Shown here: in pieces, positions 1 through 5,418 of the stretch
Layout of the letters: every line of letters starts with the position of its first letter
Position numbering within the stretch: position 1 is the first letter of the stretch
Source: JAEZKC01 sp046538945
Lineage (GTDB): Bacteria > Fibrobacterota > Chitinivibrionia > Chitinivibrionales > Chitinispirillaceae
Assembly (NCBI GenBank): GCA_046538945.1
Contig: JBKHHW010000074.1
Coordinates: 1-15,338 of the forward strand
Reading direction: 5' to 3'
Length of the DNA: 15,338 nucleotides
Position numbers and translations under genes: made by a program
Notes under the pieces: generated by a model
Database searches by the model: none
The model's input: the letters and a program-made list of their open reading frames with translations, nothing else
Told to the model about the DNA's origin: nothing

Positions 1-1631
1 TGTGCATGCTTGTTCTTGCGGAGACATTCCTGGATCTTGCGGTGAATATCTTTGCGGGTGAAAGGTTTCTGCAGTAACCCGCTGATACCCTCATTGAGTG
101 CCGCTTCGATCTGTTTTGTCGAACTGATGCCTGATGAGGAAATGACCGCGGTCAGATTGGAATTGAATACTTTGAGAGATCGGTAGAGCTGGTATTTGTT
201 CTCCGAGCTCAGCTGTTCGTTCATCAGGACCAGATCCACCTGTCTCCAGATCTCGCTGTAGAGGTCAACTGCTTTGTCTTTTTCGGCAACGGTGGTCCGG
301 TAATTGAGGGTTCTGAGAATCACACTGAACATTTCGGCGATATCCGGTTCTTCTTCGATTATAAGCACATGCTCGCCGTCGGCAGTTTCTCCCAGTTCGT
401 CGGTCAGTTCCACTTCGTTGTCTTTTCTGGTTGTCACCGGAAGCAGAAGTCTGAATGTGGAACCTCTTCCGGGTTCGCTTTGGACAAGGATTGTACCCTC
501 GTGGCTTTCGATTGTGCCGTAGACGGCGGCAAGTCCCATTCCGGTGCCTTTGCCTTCCGCCTTGGTGGTGAAGAACGGCTCGAAAATCTTATCGCGGACT
601 TCTGGATCAATCCCCGTTCCGGTATCGGTAACGGCCACACAGGCATAATTCCCGGTCTCGAGCCTGATGTTCTGGACAGAGCAGAACGTTTCATCAACGT
701 AGACATCGCTGGTCTCGATTGTGAGCACTCCTCCCTCAGTCATGGCGTCTCTTGCGTTGAGGGCCAGGTTGAGGATCGCATTCTGGAGATGGGAAGCGCT
801 TCCCCAGACTTTTGGATTGCGTGAGTCGAGCACATGTAGAAGAGAAATGCTTTTGTTTACACTTCTGGAAAGCAGCGTGATCACTTCGGTGACCAGGGCA
901 TTCAAATCTACGATTTTGGGCTTGTAGCTGCTTTTTCTGGAGAAGGCGAGGAGCTGTTTTGTGAGGTCGGAAGCCCGGGTTCCGGAAAGGTGTATCTGGC
1001 GGGCGAATCTGCTCAGTTTCGGGTCTTCAAGGCGGTATGCGAGGATATCGGAGTAGCCCAGAATGACGGCCAGCTGGTTGTTGAAATCGTGGGCGATGCC
1101 TCCGGCAAGCTGCCCGATGGCTTCCATCTTTTCAATCTGGCTGAGTTTCTCATGGGCCTGGGTGAGCTCCTCGGTGCGCTCCTCGACCATCTCCTCCAGC
1201 TGTTCCTGATATCTTTTCAGCTGCTCCTCCACTTTCATGCGCTCTCTGTTTTCCCTTTTGAGCTTTTTGATCAGGGTACTAGCGGTACCGGAAAGGATTG
1301 TGATAATGAGATATGAGAATGTTCCTATCGCTGCGCTGTAGATTTCACGCTGGCTTGGATCCACTTTAGGAATAATCATGGAAATCCAGAATGTGCAGAT
1401 CAGGACTGTGAGGATTCCCGCTCTGCGGCCCCAAAACCAGGCAATGATGACTGCGGGTATCAGGATTATATTGGTCACCACCAGATGTCTGACCTGGACA
1501 AAAAGAAACCAGAATGAAGCAGCAAAAAGTAGTGAGGAAAGGAAAATAGTTACCAGACGGTAAACCCAGTTGACCGTCGGACAGGAGGATTCCGTGAGTA
1601 CCTTGAGAGTTCGGACAGGTTTTTCTATCAT
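1..1631 (-). CDS. Membrane hybrid histidine kinase with degenerate receiver (partial, C-terminus cut by window edge)
   Basis: Reading leftwards from an ATG at 1631, the frame stays open for 543 codons to the window edge. The first ~115 residues contain three to four hydrophobic segments (about 23-46, 51-66, 71-88, 97-115), followed by a charged coiled-coil linker (about 120-170). The H-box GIAHDFNNQ places the phospho-His at residue 181. The kinase ATPase domain shows the N-box (NAILNLALNARDAM), DTGTGI and FEPFFTTK...GTGMGLA. A receiver domain follows from about residue 420. Its acidic pair is Glu426-Glu427 instead of Asp-Asp, the phosphoacceptor position reads Asn471 in the run DLVLMNEQ, and the switch Lys is kept at 522. 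The protein should autophosphorylate at the inner membrane, but its own receiver probably cannot accept phosphate by the normal route. The ligand is unknown. It stands apart from its upstream neighbour by 176 bases and has its own candidate promoter. The Shine-Dalgarno signal is weak. Confidence 0.93.
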   Translation of the reverse strand, partial: MIEKPVRTLKVLTESSCPTVNWVYRLVTIFLSSLLFAASFWFLFVQVRHLVVTNIILIPAVIIAWFWGRRAGILTVLICTFWISMIIPKVDPSQREIYSAAIGTFSYLIITILSGTASTLIKKLKRENRERMKVEEQLKRYQEQLEEMVEERTEELTQAHEKLSQIEKMEAIGQLAGGIAHDFNNQLAVILGYSDILAYRLEDPKLSRFARQIHLSGTRASDLTKQLLAFSRKSSYKPKIVDLNALVTEVITLLSRSVNKSISLLHVLDSRNPKVWGSASHLQNAILNLALNARDAMTEGGVLTIETSDVYVDETFCSVQNIRLETGNYACVAVTDTGTGIDPEVRDKIFEPFFTTKAEGKGTGMGLAAVYGTIESHEGTILVQSEPGRGSTFRLLLPVTTRKDNEVELTDELGETADGEHVLIIEEEPDIAEMFSVILRTLNYRTTVAEKDKAVDLYSEIWRQVDLVLMNEQLSSENKYQLYRSLKVFNSNLTAVISSSGISSTKQIEAALNEGISGLLQKPFTRKDIHRKIQECLRKNKHA

Positions 1632-1671
1632 GTTGTGCTTTCTCTAGGAGTCAGTACCCGTCGCATGAAAA

Positions 1672-1700
1672 ATAATAGATTCAGATATTAAAAACTACAA
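1672..1700 (-). promoter_or_regulatory. Candidate sigma70-like promoter of the hybrid kinase gene
   Basis: On the minus strand, TTGTAG (1695-1700) and TATTAT (1672-1677) are separated by exactly 17 bases. This would start transcription near 1665, about 34 bases before the kinase start codon. The surroundings are AT-rich. It was found by eye, and promoter consensus use in this lineage is not known to me. Confidence 0.4.
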
Positions 1701-1734
1701 ATCTACTTTATTGCGTACCTTTATAGCCACATTG

Positions 1735-1811
1735 TTAACCCTGTTCTAAGTGTGATAGATACGGATTTGAATGAGACAAATGTATCTAGTATTGTACAAC
1801 AGAACAGTTAA
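1735..1811. repeat. Nested inverted repeats at the 3' end of the DUF116 gene
   Basis: The outer arms are TTAACCCTGTTCT (1735-1747) and AGAACAGTTAA (1801-1811), complementary over 11 bases with a two-base CC bulge. Inside them, TAGATAC (1756-1762) pairs with GTATCTA (1782-1788) around a 19-base loop. The right outer arm covers the DUF116 stop codon. The structure could act as a factor-assisted terminator or mRNA 3'-end stabiliser for the leftward Nfu-DUF116 transcript. No U-tract follows, so it is not a classical intrinsic terminator. Confidence 0.35.
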
Positions 1812-2629
1812 TTTTCAATCCTTTTTTCGTTTTTTCTGAAGAACTTAACAGCCTCATCGACCAGCGCCATATCCACGCAGGTGTTGACACAGGGGCCGTG
1901 TGGGCGATCGTTTATGACACCGTACACGGGGACGGGGTGCACATCCTGTATCCCGAGGGTAAGGTCGCGTTCACAAGCCACCGCGATTATTCCATTGGGG
2001 CGGAACATGGCTACTCTTTTACGGGCCAGAGTGCCGCCGTTAACCACCTCTATTTTGAGTCCGTACTTTTCCCCTATCTGGATGAGGTCGCCGACGGGGC
2101 AACGGCCGCAGCGAACGCAGTTGGACAGATCGTTGGTAATCTTTCTGTTGCATATATCTATCTGCAGACAGTGCGGGAGGAGGACCAGTATTCTGTCCCC
2201 CTTGATTCTGGTTGACTGGGCTTTGGTAAGAGAGTTATTGACTTTTACAAAGGATGTCCTCAGCGTGTTCCGGTTGACTCGGAAAAGCTGTGCTAAAAAT
2301 ACCGCGATGGGGAAGAGGAGCTTTACCGTGAGGGAAGGCTTGTTGTGTGGATAGAGAAGGTCGATGCCTGAGAGAGATGTTGCGGTGATCAGGATCAGTC
2401 CGCCACCCAGAATAAGGAAAAAAAGAGCGAAAGCGGAGAAAATGCTGTAAGTCAGAAAGGGACTGATTTCCAGAAGACGGGGATAGATCAGGTACGTAAT
2501 GAGAAGTTCAACGGCCCCGACCAGAAAAAGAGCGGCCCAGCAGAATGCCAGAAAAGGAAATTTCCTCCACGCTGCTCGCCAGGCGCTGTTTTCTGTATTT
2601 TGCCCGGTAACGGAAGAATCCGGGGTCAC
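1808..2629 (-). CDS. DUF116 family membrane protein with cysteine-rich cytosolic domain
   Basis: This 273-residue protein has three hydrophobic segments in its first ~120 residues (about 27-48, 60-83, 100-116). A C-terminal DUF116 domain (about 145-260) follows, recognisable from LLPHCLQ, NCVRCGRCPVGDL, the VVNGGTLARKR stretch, VACERDL and GPCVNTCVD. Eight cysteines (154, 160, 171, 174, 177, 219, 247, 251) sit in family-typical places, suggesting a metal or Fe-S site. The biochemical function of DUF116 is not established. The start codon overlaps the stop of the Nfu-type gene by four bases (ATGA), so translation is probably coupled and a link to Fe-S metabolism is a reasonable inference. The family is common in anaerobes. 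The family call is confident, the role is not. Confidence 0.9.
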   Translation of the reverse strand: MTPDSSVTGQNTENSAWRAAWRKFPFLAFCWAALFLVGAVELLITYLIYPRLLEISPFLTYSIFSAFALFFLILGGGLILITATSLSGIDLLYPHNKPSLTVKLLFPIAVFLAQLFRVNRNTLRTSFVKVNNSLTKAQSTRIKGDRILVLLPHCLQIDICNRKITNDLSNCVRCGRCPVGDLIQIGEKYGLKIEVVNGGTLARKRVAMFRPNGIIAVACERDLTLGIQDVHPVPVYGVINDRPHGPCVNTCVDMALVDEAVKFFRKNEKRIEN

Positions 2630-2850
2630 TGGACGCTTTCTACGCTTTTAACCTCGGGAATTTTCTTCTTAAGATAGCGCTCAACGCCCATCTTCAAGGT
2701 CATCTGAGCTCCCGGACAGCCTGCGCAGGCTCCCCGCAACCGTACCATGACCACGTTGTCTTCAGTGATTTCGACCAATTCAATATCACCACCGTCAGCC
2801 TGGAGGTTGGGGCGGATTTCGTCTATTGCCTGCTGTACTTGTTCTTTCAT
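2626..2850 (-). CDS. NifU C-terminal domain (Nfu-type) Fe-S cluster scaffold protein
   Basis: This 74-residue stand-alone Nfu domain is close to the full size of the family's minimal form. The N-terminus reads IDEIRPNLQADGGDIELV, the usual Nfu opening. The CxxC pair is Cys42-Cys45 in GACAGCPGA, which in the family bridges a 4Fe-4S cluster between two subunits and hands it to apoproteins. There is no N-terminal A-type or IscU domain. A good Shine-Dalgarno sequence (AGGAG, about 7 bases upstream) supports the start at 2850. The stop overlaps the start of the DUF116 gene by four bases, suggesting the two are produced together. Confidence 0.95.
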   Translation of the reverse strand: MKEQVQQAIDEIRPNLQADGGDIELVEITEDNVVMVRLRGACAGCPGAQMTLKMGVERYLKKKIPEVKSVESVQ

Positions 2851-3094
2851 GTTCTGCTCCTGTACGGTTTAGAGTCGTTTGTCTGATTCAAAATAAATAG
2901 TTGTAAGGTTTGCTCCAAGGGTGCAGTGATATTACGGGTGAGGGAGGGAGATAGTGGGGGACGGACTGTATGAATTGAAATACGGATTTGTTTAGCCAAA
3001 GTCGAGGTTCTGATCATGCCGCTTAGAAGATAGTACATTCATCTCAAGGCCGCTGAGGCAGGAATGGTGAAGTGTTTTTAAACTGCTGGGATCA
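2851..3094. other. Intergenic region with a weak candidate promoter for the Nfu-DUF116 pair
   Basis: No credible gene lies here; a 63-codon frame on the minus strand has no domain signature. On the minus strand, TTGGAG (2913-2918) and TATTTT (2890-2895) are 17 bases apart. This is a poor match to consensus, but it is correctly placed for the Nfu start at 2850. No convincing terminator is visible after the NicO-family gene; only a 4-base CTCA/TGAG stem near 3043-3057 was seen. Confidence 0.3.
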
Positions 3095-3991
3095 TCACCA
3101 CACTGTCATTACCCCTATCAGTACGATAATCAAACCTCCCAGATAGCGGATTCCTGTCTTGAAAAATTTCCAGGTAGGATTCCTGCCGTTTCGGTGGATA
3201 CCTGTGCCGATGAAGCAACCCAGTGATCCTGCAGTACTTACAGTGATTGCCATTCCGATGGAAATCGCTACCGCGGCAAGTATGCCTATATGCAGTATCC
3301 CGATGATGCTTGAGAAAACCAGTACCAGAAATGCTCCGGGGCAAGGTGCCAGCCCGGCAAAAACGGCGATCGTGCTTATGTTGGAAACACGGCCCAGGTG
3401 CCGTTTGGCGATCGACTGCAGGGAGTGTTCCATGATTGATGAAAAAATCACGACCAGGCCTGCCATGATGATCAGTATTCCGCTCAAAGTAACCATTCTT
3501 TCTGAATACAAATCGCTCTCCTGATGATTCAGCCCCAGAACGAGCCGCATGAAGGTGAACAGCAGTATGGCCGAACCTATATGGGTCAACGAAAAAACCG
3601 CTCCGGCTTTCCAGGTTGAACTTATGGATGTGGGCTGGGACGCCGCATGAGAAATGAAGAGGAATTTGGCATGACCGGGACCCAGGCTGTGAATGATTCC
3701 GTATAAAAACGCAAGCAGGATCATTGCGGCTGTGGCGGTGGGGCTCTTCTCCTTTTCTATTGTTCTAAGAAGTGCCGACAACCTGTCCGTGAGTTTGCGC
3801 TGAAGAGTGAGAAGATCTTTGGCAAAAGGGGTGTTGGCCCATTGCCGGTTTTCTGTTTTTTTTGAAACTTCGGTCCGTTCGGTGCTCTCATGGGTCCGGG
3901 ACGAGTCCGGTGCAGGGTTGCGAAACGGGTTCTGCTGAGCAACGCAGACTGATACTGCTATAAAAAAAATGATGATAAGTATCTGTTTCAA
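3095..3991 (-). CDS. NicO/RcnA-family nickel/cobalt transporter (efflux-type permease)
   Basis: This 298-residue membrane protein has an N-terminal signal-like segment (residues 1-18, ending near VCVAQQ). A polar, Lys/Glu-rich stretch (about 20-85) follows, then about six hydrophobic helices. The NicO-family hallmark HSLGPGHAK occupies 101-109. SLTHIGSA (His137) and APCPGA (215-220) are further family motifs; the histidines and Cys216 are plausible metal-binding residues. In this family (COG2215-like) the protein moves Ni or Co across the inner membrane. Its start overlaps the upstream DUF1007 gene by four bases, the standard pairing of this permease with its periplasmic partner. The transport direction and the actual metal cannot be read from sequence. 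Confidence 0.88.
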   Translation of the reverse strand: MKQILIIIFFIAVSVCVAQQNPFRNPAPDSSRTHESTERTEVSKKTENRQWANTPFAKDLLTLQRKLTDRLSALLRTIEKEKSPTATAAMILLAFLYGIIHSLGPGHAKFLFISHAASQPTSISSTWKAGAVFSLTHIGSAILLFTFMRLVLGLNHQESDLYSERMVTLSGILIIMAGLVVIFSSIMEHSLQSIAKRHLGRVSNISTIAVFAGLAPCPGAFLVLVFSSIIGILHIGILAAVAISIGMAITVSTAGSLGCFIGTGIHRNGRNPTWKFFKTGIRYLGGLIIVLIGVMTVW

Positions 3992-4572
3992 CTGTTTTCC
4001 TTCGTTATTGTCAGAATAATGCTTTCCAGATAATCCATTTTATCGAAACTGATAGTGCTTGTCCATTCTTTTGTCGAGGAGGCCTGGATGAGTTTTCTGT
4101 TCAGTTCAAAAGCGACAAACATGGATGGATCCTGGAAGAAGATGGTAACGTCCTTTCCAGATATATCATCCAGGGGAATATCACAGGGGACGAAAAATGA
4201 ATACCTGACTTTGGAATTGTTTGCAACGGTGGCAAGAAAGTCATCAACTTTATTCAGTTTCAGGGCTTTTTTGTCCCAGGTGAAAGTGATGAAGAAGTTG
4301 TGATTCGCGGAATATGAGAATGCATTCTTTTCGATCAGATCAGATTCCTCTTTTTCGAATCTTCCGTTACCGTTTTTGTCGAATTCTTCAATGAGCATGG
4401 CGCTGTTCATCTCATCAAAATCCCAGTAGACATAAAAACCTGTAAGCGCCGAGTCATTCACCATGAACTTTGACATCACATCGATGAACATGTGCGGGTG
4501 AGCGTGTGCCGTGTTCATCAAGGCGGCACAGAAAATGACAAGTATTAGCAGCAGTTTTTGTGTTGTTGTCAT
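3988..4572 (-). CDS. DUF1007 family periplasmic protein, partner of NicO-type permease
   Basis: Starting at the ATG at 4572 gives 194 residues with a clean Sec signal peptide (about 1-24, cleavage after TAHA). The mature protein begins HPHMFIDV, which is how DUF1007 proteins characteristically start; the histidines are candidate metal ligands. WDFDEMNSAML is another family block. Residues 65-76 (DKNGNGRFEKEE) match a 12-residue EF-hand loop, so calcium binding is possible. The frame is open for 59 more codons upstream to an ATG at 4749, but that extension would bury the signal peptide, so I reject it. The Shine-Dalgarno is only AGGG about 10 bases upstream. The gene is translationally coupled to the permease gene and probably presents or senses metal for it. 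Function is inferred from the pairing. Confidence 0.85.
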   Translation of the reverse strand: MTTTQKLLLILVIFCAALMNTAHAHPHMFIDVMSKFMVNDSALTGFYVYWDFDEMNSAMLIEEFDKNGNGRFEKEESDLIEKNAFSYSANHNFFITFTWDKKALKLNKVDDFLATVANNSKVRYSFFVPCDIPLDDISGKDVTIFFQDPSMFVAFELNRKLIQASSTKEWTSTISFDKMDYLESIILTITKENS

Positions 4573-4819
4573 GATGTGGAAACCCTGGATCGGTTTTGTT
4601 TTCAAAAATGGCTTGAAAGAGCGTATGGTACAAAGAAAAATAATGAAGTGCAACGAAATAATCCGGGTTAATCTTACCCGGGCTGATGAGGCAGCCGCAG
4701 ATGTCAGTTGTATCGTTAAAAATCTGATACGCGGAAACGTGTATTGCACCGGGGTCGGGGATCGGTTTTGCAGAAGGCCCGGTTTGTATTAGGTACAATG
4801 ATTTTGCAGTGAACCGTGC

Positions 4820-4847
4820 TGTCGCGGTTTGAGTACGGACCGCGGCA
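4820..4847 (+). other. GC-rich hairpin in the divergent region
   Basis: TGTCGCGGT (4820-4828) pairs with ACCGCGGCA (4839-4847) over nine positions, one of them a U-G wobble that only works in plus-strand RNA, around a 10-base loop. It competes with an alternative AACCG/CGGTT stem starting at 4812 and with the long-range ACGGACC arm. No T-tract follows, so it is not an intrinsic terminator. Confidence 0.4.
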
Positions 4848-4994
4848 GAACGTTCAGGTTGTAGAGCTACCTTGAGATTTGAATCCTCTTGGATCTGGAT
4901 GAGTTGGTCCGTCCCATAGCTGGAAGGCCTGAAACAGTCAGTCCGTCCCCCTCCTCAGCTAAAGCTCCGCCCACTTTCTGCCGATAGAACTAAA

Positions 4995-5036
4995 AGGAGA
5001 AAGGGATTTTCTCCTCCAGCCGCATTTTTTGCGGTT
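4995..5036 (+). promoter_or_regulatory. Tandem hairpins just upstream of the small FlgM-like gene
   Basis: AGGAGAAA (4995-5002) and TTTCTCCT (5008-5015) form a perfect 8-bp stem with a 5-base loop. Immediately afterwards AGCCGCA (5018-5024) and TGCGGTT (5030-5036) form a second stem with one G-U pair and a 5-T loop. Both sit just before the real Shine-Dalgarno (AAGGGA, 5046-5051). The first stem buries a second Shine-Dalgarno-like AGGAG. They may control translation or mRNA stability of the downstream gene. Confidence 0.4.
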
Positions 5037-5058
5037 ACCAACTTCAAGGGACTGAATT

Positions 5059-5283
5059 ATGGGTGCTAAACGGCCGAAAAGGCCCGACAGGTTTTCCGGA
5101 AAAGGAAAACCAACCACCGGAACAGATAAAAATGATGCCGCCGGCGGGACCGCTGCATCCAAGGACCAGGATGCCCTTCTTAAAGGAATAAAAAACCGGA
5201 TCCGTCAGGGCTTCTACAACAGCGATGACGTCCTGGAAGACCTCAGCGACTCTTTCACCAAAGCTGTCGATGTCATGTATTGA
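5059..5283 (+). CDS. Small FlgM-like (anti-sigma-28 C-terminal type) protein, tentative
   Basis: This 74-residue protein has a basic, low-complexity N-terminal half (Lys/Arg/Gly/Pro, residues 1-35) and a predicted helical C-terminal half. The segment LLKGIKNRIRQGFYNSDDVL resembles the FlgM C-terminal pattern IKxxIxxGxYxxDxxxIA, which in FlgM binds sigma-28. A Shine-Dalgarno AAGGGA seven bases upstream supports the start. No flagellar gene lies nearby, so an anti-sigma role is only suggested by the short pattern. It could equally be an unrelated small helical protein that shares it. It precedes the lipoprotein gene by 135 bases in the same direction. Two hairpins in its leader suggest post-transcriptional control. 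Confidence 0.6.
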   Translation: MGAKRPKRPDRFSGKGKPTTGTDKNDAAGGTAASKDQDALLKGIKNRIRQGFYNSDDVLEDLSDSFTKAVDVMY

Positions 5284-5418
5284 CTTCAGCTTCCTCCTTT
5301 TTTATTGTATATAATCATCATATATCCGCAGTCTTGACCGTCTGAGGCCCAGAGGGTAAAATCTACTCTCCGGCAGATCTCCTGTTCGGGCACTTACTCG
5401 TATTTCGAAAGGCTTTGT
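5284..5418 (+). promoter_or_regulatory. Intergenic region with consensus -10 box ahead of the lipoprotein gene
   Basis: TATAAT occurs at 5310-5315, about 100 bases before the lipoprotein start. No good -35 sits at 16-18 bases (TTCAGC at 5285-5290 is 19 away, TTGACT at 5280-5285 is 24 away). The region otherwise shows no gene and no convincing terminator for the preceding small gene. Confidence 0.25.

Larger units (their letters stand above)
4573..5058. other. Divergent intergenic region rich in inverted repeats; possible structured leader RNA
   Basis: This 486-base stretch lies between the leftward DUF1007 gene and the rightward small gene, and I find no credible gene in it. It holds several inverted repeats. 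CCGGGT/ACCCGG lies at 4663-4681 with a 7-base loop. TTGTA/TACAA lies at 4784-4798. Complementary 7-8 base arms lie far apart: ACGGACC 4835-4841 with GGTCCGT 4906-4912, and CGGCAGAA 4843-4850 with TTCTGCCG 4976-4983. GTCCGTCCC occurs twice in direct orientation (4907-4915, 4941-4949). A -10-like TACAAT sits at 4794-4799 on the plus strand without a good -35. Several of these stems exclude each other, as in a switch, but no known riboswitch consensus was recognised. Confidence 0.4.

Noticed and set aside
369..1316. Plus-strand open frames of 151 codons (369-824) and 108 codons (990-1316).
   Set aside because: They lie antisense inside the hybrid kinase gene, whose minus-strand frame contains all kinase and receiver motifs.
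2847..3038. Minus-strand 63-codon frame between the NicO-family gene and the Nfu gene.
   Set aside because: No recognisable domain, low-quality composition and no ribosome binding site; it overlaps the Nfu start.
4573..4749. 59-codon N-terminal extension of the DUF1007 gene from an ATG at 4749.
   Set aside because: It would place the clear signal peptide in the interior of the protein; the ATG at 4572 gives a normal secreted form.
4835..4916. tRNA-like signals: GTTCAGGTTGTAGAGC resembles a D-arm, and ACGGACC/GGTCCGT followed by C-CCA resembles an acceptor stem with encoded CCA.
   Set aside because: The D-arm-like piece begins 17 bases into the supposed tRNA instead of nine, and no T-arm or anticodon stem can be formed before the 3' acceptor strand.
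2956..4951. A 13-base sequence, CAGTCCGTCCCCC, present at 4939-4951 and inverted at 2956-2968, both intergenic.
   Set aside because: A few exact 13-base matches are expected by chance in a window of this size, and the flanks do not extend the match.
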